Below, one piece after another: positions 46,951 to 55,552 of a stretch of DNA of 64,000 bases. The notes below the pieces were generated by a model. It was given only the letters and a program-made list of their open reading frames with translations. It did not search any database and was not told where the DNA came from. The DNA is from SABI01 sp963676605. GTDB lineage: Bacteria; Spirochaetota; Spirochaetia; Sphaerochaetales; Sphaerochaetaceae. The position numbers and the translations under genes are program-made. Position 1 is the first letter of the stretch; every line of letters starts with the position of its first letter. The stretch covers positions 1-64,000 of the forward strand of contig CAXXSP010000058.1 of NCBI GenBank assembly GCA_963676605.2, given 5' to 3'.

Positions 46951-47667
46951 ATGTTAGATTTCTGGAAAAGAGTGAAAAAAAATTTAGACCCCGAGAAAAA
47001 CCAGAACTGGTTATGTAATGAGATCGCTGTTTCAAGCGGTACCATGTCCAGCTGGATCACCCATGACCGGCTGCCGAAAGCCGACCTGGCAGTTAAAATT
47101 GCTAAGTCTCTCGGAGTATCAGTTGAGTACCTGGTCACCGGCGATGGAGAAGATCTCCTTCAGGATCAGGAAGCTGTTTCTCAGGCGATCAGCAAACATG
47201 CTATTTATATGACCCCGAGGAATCAGGAGATCCCTCTCAGCACGGACGATGATTTCCTCATGCTCCCTGTCCTGGATCAGAAGGCTTCTGCCGGATACGG
47301 GTCCATGATGATAGATGAACAGTTCTCCGGGAATCATATTCCAGTCCTGAGAAGACTGGTCTCAAGTTATAATATTTCTGATTTAAAAGCAGTTGAGGTC
47401 CGAGGTGACTCCATGACTGGAGTCAGGATGTTCGATGGGGATATCGTGGTCTTTGCTCTCGGCCATATCGCCAAGGAAGGGATCTACGTCCTTTCAGTAA
47501 ACGGCGATGTCCTGGTCAAACGGTTGGAATTCGATTCCTTCGATAGGACCATCAAGGTATCTTCAGAGAACCCGAGATACCCAGATGTGAAGACAGTTTC
47601 AATCGATGATGAGAACGTGGAGATCAAAGGGAAGGTTGTGGCCTGGTTTCATTGCCATCCGTATTGA
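46951..47667 (+). CDS. phage repressor, XRE HTH plus S24 LexA-type peptidase
   Basis: A 238-residue CI-like protein that maintains lysogeny. The N-terminal HTH is WLCNEIAVSSGTMSSWITHD. A linker leads to the S24 domain with the self-cleavage Ala-Gly in KASAGYG, the catalytic Ser in VRGDSMTGVRMFDGD and the Lys in VLVKRLEF. Intact catalytic residues predict RecA-stimulated cleavage and SOS induction. It reads divergently from the early operon and is the last phage gene before the host flank. Confidence 0.9.
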   Translation: MLDFWKRVKKNLDPEKNQNWLCNEIAVSSGTMSSWITHDRLPKADLAVKIAKSLGVSVEYLVTGDGEDLLQDQEAVSQAISKHAIYMTPRNQEIPLSTDDDFLMLPVLDQKASAGYGSMMIDEQFSGNHIPVLRRLVSSYNISDLKAVEVRGDSMTGVRMFDGDIVVFALGHIAKEGIYVLSVNGDVLVKRLEFDSFDRTIKVSSENPRYPDVKTVSIDDENVEIKGKVVAWFHCHPY

Positions 47668-47722
47668 AGATCAGCGATGTTTGGAATACTTATTAATAGG
47701 AAAACCCTGAAGACAGTATGTT

Positions 47723-47747
47723 AATAATCATCTATTGTATGATTATT
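47723..47747. terminator. A+T-rich inverted repeat at the prophage right border
   Basis: Perfect 9-bp arms AATAATCAT/ATGATTATT with a 7-bp loop lie between repressor and sensor kinase and overlap the kinase stop. It may be a weak two-way terminator. No tRNA-derived att repeat is present in this gap. Confidence 0.35.
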
Positions 47748-49038
47748 GATTACTTTCCGGTATTCTTATTATAAAAGTAGTTTCTAGTTGATCAGATCTC
47801 ACCGAAATTGTCCATCCGTGTCCCTCTATGATGGATTTGACCAAAGCTAAACCAAGACCAAACCCGTCTCCGCTCCTTGATTTATCAGCTCTGTAGAAGG
47901 GTTCAAAAATCAATTCAAGTTGATCAGACGGAATAGGGGATCCATTATTTGAAATACACAGTTCGATTGTATTCCCATGTGATTGGCAGGACAGATGCAC
48001 CGGTGAGGATGGATTGCCGTAACGGTAGGCATTTTGTACAAGATTCTCAAGTGTTCGTCTGAGAAGGTCCTCATCAAAGAGTAGCATCTGATCATCTTTA
48101 AGTTTGATGTCCCATGAAAAAGCCCTGTCGTACATACCCGATTCATCACTTTGTTCTTGTGCAAATTCTGTGAGAAAATCTGTGAGAGAAGATTCTGTCA
48201 TGCTCATCTGCATATCATAATGAGAGAGTTTTAAGTAATGAATGAGATGGGTGATTCGATCTTCCAGCTGATGGGATTTGTCCTGTATAACTTTCAAGTA
48301 CTTTTCTGTTGTCTCTTTATCATCAGCAATTCCTTCGATCAAAGCGTCTGCATACCCGGTAATTGAAGCCAATGGGGTTTTGAGATCATGCGATACCCCC
48401 ATAAAAAATCTGTCTCGTCTTTCGTACTCTTCCTTTATCTGGTGTCGCATCGAATCAAGTGAACGGGCTAATGATCCGAATTTGTCTTTGCTGGAGGTAT
48501 TGATTAAGACATTCAAATCCCCTTCAGCGATTTTCCCTGTGGCATGTTCAAGCTCGGAGATAGACTTGTTTATTGAACGAATAGTCAGAAGAGAAAGGGA
48601 AATAAGGACGAAAGCTATCGATAAGAGAAACAGAACAGGAAGCAACCGATTACTGACACGAGTAAGATCCATGCCATAGATGACAGATACCGTTCTTCCA
48701 TCAGCTAATTCTATTCTCTGTGTATTTATTGCCATCTGAGAAGCATTTTCGTATCGGAATATATCCTCAGGATTTTCAAGCTGAGGATCAGACGATGAAA
48801 TAATTACTTTCCCTTCGCTCACAATCATGAAGTAAGGCTTCTCCATATTCTCAGAGAGTTCATTCAATTCTTCCATACTCTGAATAGATTCAAGCTGTGA
48901 ACTGTTGTACTGAACAGCCCGCAGAGGATCGGAAAGAGACAAAGAATTATTCACGAATTGAAAAATTGATGCCATGATCAGCATAGGAACCAGAATCGAT
49001 CCGAAGATCAAAATGATAAAACGGGTCCTCAGATTCAT
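47743..49038 (-). CDS. sensor histidine kinase
   Basis: A 431-residue inner-membrane kinase. TM1 lies near residues 5-28, then an extracytoplasmic sensor of about 115 residues, TM2 near 147-167 and HAMP. HisKA carries the phospho-acceptor His in GVSHDLKTPLASITGY. The ATPase has ENLVQNAYRYGNP (N box) and DGFGLGLALVKSIIEGHG (G boxes). It overlaps the response regulator gene by 4 bp and is the last gene of the exporter operon, so it probably senses envelope or export stress. Confidence 0.9.
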   Translation of the reverse strand: MNLRTRFIILIFGSILVPMLIMASIFQFVNNSLSLSDPLRAVQYNSSQLESIQSMEELNELSENMEKPYFMIVSEGKVIISSSDPQLENPEDIFRYENASQMAINTQRIELADGRTVSVIYGMDLTRVSNRLLPVLFLLSIAFVLISLSLLTIRSINKSISELEHATGKIAEGDLNVLINTSSKDKFGSLARSLDSMRHQIKEEYERRDRFFMGVSHDLKTPLASITGYADALIEGIADDKETTEKYLKVIQDKSHQLEDRITHLIHYLKLSHYDMQMSMTESSLTDFLTEFAQEQSDESGMYDRAFSWDIKLKDDQMLLFDEDLLRRTLENLVQNAYRYGNPSSPVHLSCQSHGNTIELCISNNGSPIPSDQLELIFEPFYRADKSRSGDGFGLGLALVKSIIEGHGWTISVRSDQLETTFIIRIPESNQ

Positions 49039-49736
49039 TTCAGTCTTTCCTCATCAAAACGATACCCCTTACCGTGAATTGTTTTTATAAACGATGGAGT
49101 TCCCCTTTCGGTATCTATTTTCTTCCTTATTCTCTGAATATATACGGCAACCGTCATAATATCACCAAACTCCTGTTTCCAGATGGAATCGTAGATATCA
49201 TCTGGTGAGTATGCCGTTCCTGCGTTTTTAACAAGGAACCGTAGAACCTCAAATTCCTTGGCTGACATAGCCACCGGAGAATCATTCTTTTTCAGTATGT
49301 AGCTATCATAATCCAGTGTAAATTCACCGAAAGCGAAGATCTCGCGAGTCTCCTCCTGTATGAGGTTATTTCTCCTGAGATGAGCTCGAACCCGCGCTGT
49401 AAGAACGCGGGGAGCGAATGGTTTAGTCACGAATTCATCTGCACCTACACCGAGACCGAGGATAATATCTTCATCGGCCTCGCGGGCTGAAACGATAATA
49501 ACTGGAATATTCTGTTTCTTTCGAAAGTACTGGAGGAATTCAAACCCATCCATTCCGGGCAGGTTTATATCCAGTATGATCAGATCAAACTTCTTCTCAA
49601 GGAAGAGAGAGAGCCCCATTTCAGCACTTTCAGCCCATGTTGCAGAGATACCCTCCTTTGTGAGGTACGCCTGAACCAGTTCCGCCAGTTCCTTTTCGTC
49701 CTCAATGATCAACACATTTCCTGTCAAAATCATCAC
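49035..49736 (-). CDS. OmpR/PhoB-family response regulator
   Basis: A 233-residue regulator. The receiver has the acidic IIEDEKE, the phospho-acceptor Asp in LIILDINLPGMDG and the Lys in FVTKPFAPRVL. The winged-helix output domain ends in VYIQRIRKKIDTERGTPSFI followed by KTIHGKGYRF. It pairs with the kinase just downstream and follows the outer-membrane barrel by 6 bp. It may control its own operon through the shared element upstream of the ABC genes. Confidence 0.92.
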   Translation of the reverse strand: MMILTGNVLIIEDEKELAELVQAYLTKEGISATWAESAEMGLSLFLEKKFDLIILDINLPGMDGFEFLQYFRKKQNIPVIIVSAREADEDIILGLGVGADEFVTKPFAPRVLTARVRAHLRRNNLIQEETREIFAFGEFTLDYDSYILKKNDSPVAMSAKEFEVLRFLVKNAGTAYSPDDIYDSIWKQEFGDIMTVAVYIQRIRKKIDTERGTPSFIKTIHGKGYRFDEERLK

Positions 49737-49742
49737 CCCTCT

Positions 49743-51107
49743 TTAAAATAAAGCACTCCCTAAAGATACACCTATGTTGAATGAGAAGATACTCCCCTGT
49801 GGAGTATATTCATCACCTTTATCACCGTACGTCCAGGGAAAATCAATTCCCAGACTTATACTTTCGGAAGCCTGCCACGTGATTCCTGGCCTCACCATTC
49901 CTGAAAAATCGGTAAAGTTCCCCAACCATAATACACTGAAAGAAATATCTTCGACAGGGAAAACTGAAATGCTTGCCGCTCCGTAATGCATCGAACGGGT
50001 TGTAAGATCATGTAGGGAAAGATCCCCAGCAAGGACTGACGATCCAATAAAAGCTGAACCTGTTGTGCTTGATAAGAAGGATGTATCAGCATACCCCTCT
50101 CCATTGAACAGATACTGCCCTGAGGCTCTTACCGCTACATCACTTTCTTCCGAGCTCCACATATACGAAGCACCGAGAGTAGCTGAGAAAAATATTCGAT
50201 CATTATAATTCTTCAGTGCATATAGTCCGTCTTCGCAGGTAACAAACGTCTTGTCCGATCCATACTTCAGGAGGACTTCACTGAAGAGACTTATATCATT
50301 TATAGAAGTCGTTAAGGTCATCATTGCGGCGGGAGCCTGTTCATAACGGTAGTAGGCTCCGATACCCAGTTCATTGTCTCCAAAGACCAACTCTGCTTTA
50401 GGAGCGAACGCAAGATCGCTCGGATCTTTAATATCCTCAGGAACAACTACGTAGAGGTAATAATTATTACTATCCAGGGGTAGATGCATTTTTACCGAGA
50501 GAGGTCCTTCCAGTTCTACGTCAGGATTCTCAGGATCAATCTGAGTCAGGTTGAGCAGATCAGCAGGAGAAAAATAATACCCGACACCCCAATTGATAGT
50601 CTGTTTTCCTGCTCTGAAAAAAACAGTGTCATCTATATTAAAATCACTGAAAAGTTCTTTGATGTTCACAATATCATCGAAGCCCCTGCTTTCATCGATC
50701 ATTGGCGTCGCAGGATCGTCTTCTTTTATAGTGAAGGGATAACTCAGCTCGGCTTTCGCAAAGACTCGAGTATCAGCATCAGGACGGGCATCGAGATAGA
50801 GAGAACCGGAAAGATCTGGGGCAAACCCCCATATGATGTCTTCAAATGATTCTGCAGAGCCGGGATCCAGAGTTCCGCCTGTTGTAAAACCAAGATTATA
50901 TCCACCCCCGATTTTCACTACCTCGTCGTCAACCAGAAGCAGTTCATCCATGGCAGAAGTTGAGCTTTCCCGCTCTTCAATCAGGGTTTCTTCGGTCCAG
51001 AAGAGATCTTCATCATTGTTTTCAGAAAAGATATCATCTCCGGTCTGAGCGGACAGGCTGAATCCGAGTGCGAGCATCGGTATCAAAATCATGTATAATC
51101 GTTTCAT
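49743..51107 (-). CDS. outer-membrane beta-barrel protein
   Basis: A 454-residue secreted protein. The signal peptide MKRLYMILIPMLALGFSLSA is followed by an acidic linker and then amphipathic strands through a terminal aromatic (GVSLGSALF). Repeated motifs of barrel strands such as LYLDARPDADTRVFAKAELS suggest about 14-16 strands; a DUF1302-like family is possible. In this operon it may be the outer-membrane exit or an accessory for the LolA-like carrier and ABC transporter. Confidence 0.75.
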   Translation of the reverse strand: MKRLYMILIPMLALGFSLSAQTGDDIFSENNDEDLFWTEETLIEERESSTSAMDELLLVDDEVVKIGGGYNLGFTTGGTLDPGSAESFEDIIWGFAPDLSGSLYLDARPDADTRVFAKAELSYPFTIKEDDPATPMIDESRGFDDIVNIKELFSDFNIDDTVFFRAGKQTINWGVGYYFSPADLLNLTQIDPENPDVELEGPLSVKMHLPLDSNNYYLYVVVPEDIKDPSDLAFAPKAELVFGDNELGIGAYYRYEQAPAAMMTLTTSINDISLFSEVLLKYGSDKTFVTCEDGLYALKNYNDRIFFSATLGASYMWSSEESDVAVRASGQYLFNGEGYADTSFLSSTTGSAFIGSSVLAGDLSLHDLTTRSMHYGAASISVFPVEDISFSVLWLGNFTDFSGMVRPGITWQASESISLGIDFPWTYGDKGDEYTPQGSIFSFNIGVSLGSALF

Positions 51108-51116
51108 GTTTCTCTC

Positions 51117-51869
51117 CTAACGGTTCACCCGTTCAATATACGCTTTCGTAAAGAGCGAGTCAGGAAGAGTACTTGTTGAAAGGTCAGTCATGCTGATCTG
51201 CGTCTCGTTTCCCTCAACCAGTTCATCCCTGAAGATCATCTTTGTCGGGAGGTACTTGTCACCCACCTTGGCATATGAAGGAAAGAGACTGGTTCTCATC
51301 AATCGCCCTGATGCACTATAGTCCAGAGATTTCAAAATCAGGAAACTATTCCTCGTTACCCAGATCTTCTGTATCGGATAGGTCGTTTCATTGCTTACGG
51401 CTTCAAGGTCGTACACATACACCTGATACTTTCCTAATTGTTCCTCGGTCACAGAGGTGACACGATAGTCTTCTGCCAGTGTAGCTTCGCCAAAATCGGA
51501 ATTACGAGCATCACTCCCTCCGAAGGAATCCTTGACGGAACTATGTGAGAACTTACGGCTTTCAGGATCGTAAAACCAGAGGTTGTCTTCAATCATGAGA
51601 TACCCCTGTCCCTTCTGTACTGCAGGCTCCTGAAAGAGCATCAGATACTTATCCTCAGAATCTCGCCGAAAATTCTGGATGACTCTCTTTTCAACTCCGT
51701 TTTCAGGATCTTCGGTAATCATGGTCATCACAGATGAAAAATCAAGATTTTCAAAATTTCTCTGTTCATCGATAATTTCAAGTGAGTCCTGAGCCTCCTG
51801 AAGGGTTATGGCACTCAAGGTCATAGATACTATGAACAGGACCGCAGTTAATACATATATTTTTCTCAT
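51117..51869 (-). CDS. LolA-like outer-membrane lipoprotein-sorting protein
   Basis: A 250-residue periplasmic carrier. The signal peptide MRKIYVLTAVLFIVSMTLSA is followed by a half-barrel fold of the LolA/LolB type (SSVMTMITEDPENGVEKRVI; KGQGYLMIEDNLWFYDPESR). Proteins of this kind sit beside MacB/LolE-like permeases and shuttle lipid-anchored or hydrophobic cargo. It lies between the permease and the barrel gene, so cargo probably passes ABC transporter, carrier, barrel. Confidence 0.8.
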   Translation of the reverse strand: MRKIYVLTAVLFIVSMTLSAITLQEAQDSLEIIDEQRNFENLDFSSVMTMITEDPENGVEKRVIQNFRRDSEDKYLMLFQEPAVQKGQGYLMIEDNLWFYDPESRKFSHSSVKDSFGGSDARNSDFGEATLAEDYRVTSVTEEQLGKYQVYVYDLEAVSNETTYPIQKIWVTRNSFLILKSLDYSASGRLMRTSLFPSYAKVGDKYLPTKMIFRDELVEGNETQISMTDLSTSTLPDSLFTKAYIERVNR

Positions 51870-51892
51870 TGTCTTCTCCCTATAATCTTACA

Positions 51893-53209
51893 CTAATTCA
51901 CTGATCGCAGTGCATCAGCAGGCTGCAGTTCAGCAGCTCTTCTTGCAGGCAGCCAAGCTGCCAACAGGGTAATAAGCGACAGCAACACCAGGACGACAAG
52001 GGTCTGGAGCGGCAATATCGGCATGGTAAAATGGCCGTTTTCTAGGAACATCATGAGTCGGTTATTCTCCCCCAGTTTAAACAGGCTCACTATCCAGCCA
52101 CCTGCCAGTGCGGTGAGGACACCGATGGCAGCGCCTTTGAGAGCGAGAAACAGGGCTTCCAGAAGAAAGATGTTTCTTATGTCCTTCTTCAGCATCCCCA
52201 CTGCTCTCATAGTGCCGATTTCGCGTGTTCTCTCAATGAGTATCATACGGAAGGTGTTGAGAAGACCTACCATAGTGATACCCAATAACAGGACGAAAAG
52301 ACCAATTGAGATATAATTCAAGATATCAACCAGTTGGATAATCATCCCCATAAAATCATTGAGTGTAGAAACCGTGAACCGGGTTCCTTCCCATCGTTCA
52401 TCAGTGGAAGTGGAACCAAGTGATACCATATTCTGCCTGAAATCCTGATCATCACCCTCTTCTGCAACATAGAGTGAGGAAATCTCTCCGATTGCACTTT
52501 TGAGCGATGCTGCGATTTCTTCCATATCATTGATATCAACAAGCTCAAGATTGATACTCTGGTATTCATCAGGTTCAAGTCCGAGAAGCGGATTGAAATA
52601 GGTTATATTCCCATACGCTGAACTGATTCCGAAGTTTCCCGTATCCTTGATGATTGCTCCGATAATAAATTCGGCTACATTTTTCTGTCCGGTTACTGTA
52701 TCAAAGCGGAACAGTATTGATTCCCCCGATTCAACACCCAGCTTTTCAGCCGTCTCTGCAGGAATCAGAATGGCAGAGGGGTCCTGCAAGGATTCCAATG
52801 ATCCGCTTTCAACCACAATCGTATCAAGAAGAGCAGACTCGCTCCCCCAATCAACCGCTGAGTACGAGAGCATGGCGGTCTTTTTCCCGAAGATAGCCTC
52901 TCCCATAGCCGAGGATCTTTTGAATATCCCGGTCACCTGATCTTCAATTGAGGGAAGAACCTCGTCGAGTACGAAGGTATCGGCAGTCCGGCTCACAATT
53001 CGACCACTGTCCAAGACTTCTTCTCCTGAAATATATATATGGCCGCCAAGAAACGAAGTAAAATTCCTCTGAGCATTGCTGATGAGTCCGGCAGCAAGGC
53101 TGTTCACCAGCAGGATGATGACAACCCCGAAGGCAATGGCTCCTACCAGGAGATTGCTTCTTCTTTTTTGCCGGTCCACATTCCGCCATGCTATTTTTAT
53201 GATTGACAT
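51893..53209 (-). CDS. ABC transporter permease, FtsX/LolE type (second)
   Basis: A 438-residue permease. TM1 near residues 20-42, a large periplasmic MacB-type domain, then three C-terminal membrane segments (YISIGLFVLLLGITMVGLLN; LLEALFLALKGAAIGVLTAL; LQTLVVLVLLSLITLLAAWL). RTREIGTMRAVGMLKKDI is the family coupling segment that contacts the ATPase. It forms a heterodimer with the upstream permease by inference. Confidence 0.87.
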   Translation of the reverse strand: MSIIKIAWRNVDRQKRRSNLLVGAIAFGVVIILLVNSLAAGLISNAQRNFTSFLGGHIYISGEEVLDSGRIVSRTADTFVLDEVLPSIEDQVTGIFKRSSAMGEAIFGKKTAMLSYSAVDWGSESALLDTIVVESGSLESLQDPSAILIPAETAEKLGVESGESILFRFDTVTGQKNVAEFIIGAIIKDTGNFGISSAYGNITYFNPLLGLEPDEYQSINLELVDINDMEEIAASLKSAIGEISSLYVAEEGDDQDFRQNMVSLGSTSTDERWEGTRFTVSTLNDFMGMIIQLVDILNYISIGLFVLLLGITMVGLLNTFRMILIERTREIGTMRAVGMLKKDIRNIFLLEALFLALKGAAIGVLTALAGGWIVSLFKLGENNRLMMFLENGHFTMPILPLQTLVVLVLLSLITLLAAWLPARRAAELQPADALRSVN

Positions 53210-53222
53210 AAGCTGTCTCCTT

Positions 53223-54707
53223 CTAATTTTCTGTCATTGCCCGCACAGGGCTGATTTTAAGTGCCAGGGATACAGGATAGAGACTCGCCAGTACACCCAT
53301 GACAGTGATAACGAGAAGTGACTGTCCCATAGCTGCAGTGGACAGAGCAGGATAGAAACTCTCTCCTCCCAATAGGACCAGAAGGAACGGATTACTCCCT
53401 GCGGAGATCCCGAAGATACCCAGAATCCATATAGTGACTGCTCCAAGGAGGATACCAAGGAGACCGAAAAATAATGAAATGATTATGGTCTCCCACGTTA
53501 TCATCATCCTGACGAAGCCTTTTCTTGCTCCTATAGCCCGCATCGTTCCGATCTCACCGATACGTTCGCTGACAGAGATCACTAGAGCATTCACGATAAC
53601 GATGACAGCCACCACGGCTACAATAAGAATAAGAATATTGAACATGATCTGAAGACCGACGGCCATCTGGGCAGTCATTCCAGCCCCGTCAAGCCATCCC
53701 CAGGCTTTTGCATCGATACCCGATGCTTCAAAATACTGATTTAGATCTTCTAGAACCTTATCACCATTTACTCCATCTTCCAGTTTGACCATCATGAAAT
53801 GCCAACCGTCAGGGTCGGTCTCTAAGAAAGTGTTTCGTTCTAAGGTATCCCCAAGAATCGAATCCCATGTGTCTACAGGAAGGATGTTCTGCTGCGGCAT
53901 CACTTCAGTGAACAGATCTGTTCCTTCTCCTGAGAACAGATCTTCTTCATTTTCAGAACTCAGTATGAGCTCTTCTGTGATCTGCTCAGAGTCTGCAGCG
54001 GAAAGAAGCATGATGCCGTTAAGGATTCTCATATTCACCGGGTCAACGTAACTAACCATTGCCATTTCCGGAGAACTTTGCAATGGCTCATGGATCCCCC
54101 GTACAGTGAGTTCCCTGATCTTTGTACCGGAGGTGCCGTTCCTTCCTGTGACCAGAACCGTGTCCCCCACCTTGATTTCAGCATTAGCTGATTTGCTGAG
54201 GGAGTCTGCAGTTTCACTGGATAGGACAATCCCTTCTTCGTCTTCTGAGAGGAAAGTACCCGAAACAATATTGATGCCGCTTGGGAAGAGTGAAGGATAG
54301 TTGACCGGATCCACTCCGAAGAGGGTAGAAACCCCCTCCCCGAATTCACCCCATTGAAGGGTAGCAATACCATCTATCTGCTCTGCCGTACCGGCTACCC
54401 CTGGAATGGCTTGTACATAATCCTTCAGTTTCTGAAATTCGGGAATGATGGGCGTGGCTGCATCCAAGTTACCACTCCGCATGGGCATAGTGAGCAAGGG
54501 CGCCTCCATCTCTGAGGAGGTAATGATGATGTTACCGGTATAATTATTGATATACGTATTCTCAATTCCGCGGTTCGCAGTCTCAAGAAAGGAGTTTCCG
54601 ATCACGAGAATGGAGATCCCGAGCATAATAAGGATACCGATGATCAGGGTCTTCGTCTTGTGTTCTCTCAGGTTCCTGTAGGCTATCTTCAGTAATATGG
54701 TCTGCAT
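53223..54707 (-). CDS. ABC transporter permease, FtsX/LolC type (first)
   Basis: A 494-residue permease. The N-terminal membrane anchor is TLIIGILIMLGISILVIGNS. A longer periplasmic domain (about residues 45-350) follows, then three C-terminal membrane segments. The coupling segment SERIGEIGTMRAIGARKGFV is well kept. The gene lies 5 bp after the ATPase gene and 13 bp before the second permease, all in one operon. Confidence 0.87.
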   Translation of the reverse strand: MQTILLKIAYRNLREHKTKTLIIGILIMLGISILVIGNSFLETANRGIENTYINNYTGNIIITSSEMEAPLLTMPMRSGNLDAATPIIPEFQKLKDYVQAIPGVAGTAEQIDGIATLQWGEFGEGVSTLFGVDPVNYPSLFPSGINIVSGTFLSEDEEGIVLSSETADSLSKSANAEIKVGDTVLVTGRNGTSGTKIRELTVRGIHEPLQSSPEMAMVSYVDPVNMRILNGIMLLSAADSEQITEELILSSENEEDLFSGEGTDLFTEVMPQQNILPVDTWDSILGDTLERNTFLETDPDGWHFMMVKLEDGVNGDKVLEDLNQYFEASGIDAKAWGWLDGAGMTAQMAVGLQIMFNILILIVAVVAVIVIVNALVISVSERIGEIGTMRAIGARKGFVRMMITWETIIISLFFGLLGILLGAVTIWILGIFGISAGSNPFLLVLLGGESFYPALSTAAMGQSLLVITVMGVLASLYPVSLALKISPVRAMTEN

Positions 54708-54712
54708 TGAAG

Positions 54713-55408
54713 CTATCCTCGTTTTTCATTTTTAACAATGATCCCGTCTTTCAGACGGATTACCTGGTCTGCGATATCCACAATAGTCTGGTCGTGTGTG
54801 GAGAAGATAAAGGTGGTGCCAAGATCCTTATTGACTTTCTTCATCAATTCTATGATGTTTTCCCCTGTCGCTGAATCCAGGTTGGCTGTAGGTTCGTCTG
54901 CTAATACTATCTGGGGTTTTGTTACCAGGGCGCGGGCTATAGCCACTCTCTGCCTCTGCCCGCCTGAAAGCTCGAACGGTTTGTGCTCTCTCCAGTTCTC
55001 GAGGCCGACTTCACTGATTAGATAGTCAGCCCACTCTTTCCGCTCCTGCTTCGTCCCACTGGTCGAAGTATCAAGGAGAAGGGGAAACTCGATATTCTCA
55101 TAGACGTTGAGTACAGGGATTAGATTGAAATTCTGGAAGATGAATCCAACAACACGGTGTCTGAGCCGGGTGATATCATTATCCTTCAATCCCCCGGTTT
55201 CCGTTCCATCAATCACGACGGTCCCCTTTGTTGGAGTATCTATGCAGCCTATCATGTTGAGGATGGTCGATTTCCCTGACCCAGATGGTCCCGCAATCGA
55301 AATGAAATCCCCTGCAGATATATCAAACGTTACTCCTTTTACGGCGTGAACTTCTGTTTTCCCAAGTGGATATACTTTATGAACATCTTTTATAGATACA
55401 ATTGCCAT
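54713..55408 (-). CDS. ABC transporter ATPase, LolD/MacB type
   Basis: A 231-residue ATPase that drives the two FtsX-type permeases. Walker A GPSGSGKST, Q-loop FIFQNFNLIPVLNVYENIEF, signature LSGGQRQRVAIARAL and Walker B IVLADEPTANLDSATGE are intact. The start at 55408 (MAIVSIKDVHKVYPLG) is preferred for GGAGG at 8 bp; five residues earlier is possible. It is the first gene of the seven-gene operon running to 47743. Confidence 0.92.
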   Translation of the reverse strand: MAIVSIKDVHKVYPLGKTEVHAVKGVTFDISAGDFISIAGPSGSGKSTILNMIGCIDTPTKGTVVIDGTETGGLKDNDITRLRHRVVGFIFQNFNLIPVLNVYENIEFPLLLDTSTSGTKQERKEWADYLISEVGLENWREHKPFELSGGQRQRVAIARALVTKPQIVLADEPTANLDSATGENIIELMKKVNKDLGTTFIFSTHDQTIVDIADQVIRLKDGIIVKNEKRG

Positions 55409-55465
55409 GTCTAATTCCTCCATTCATATCTGTTCGTGGTAAATGTACACGAGGTCCAGCGGTGG

Positions 55466-55507
55466 GAACATAGACAGGATTTTAATAAACATAATGACTT
55501 GTTATAT
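55466..55507 (-). promoter_or_regulatory. shared 42-bp upstream element, copy 1
   Basis: It begins GAACATAGACAGGAT and ends CTTGTTATAT on the plus strand; 36 of 42 positions match 57618-57659. It lies 58 bp before the ABC operon start and is likely to hold the promoter and operator read on the minus strand. Confidence 0.65.
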
Positions 55508-55552
55508 TTCAGGATTGGTATCGCAATCCCAGCCAGGAAAGTATAGGATGAA

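Noticed and set aside
51606..51616. CCTGTCCCT match to the tRNA 3' end as possible attR
   Set aside because: Nine bases inside a conserved coding gene, beyond an intact host operon; chance match.
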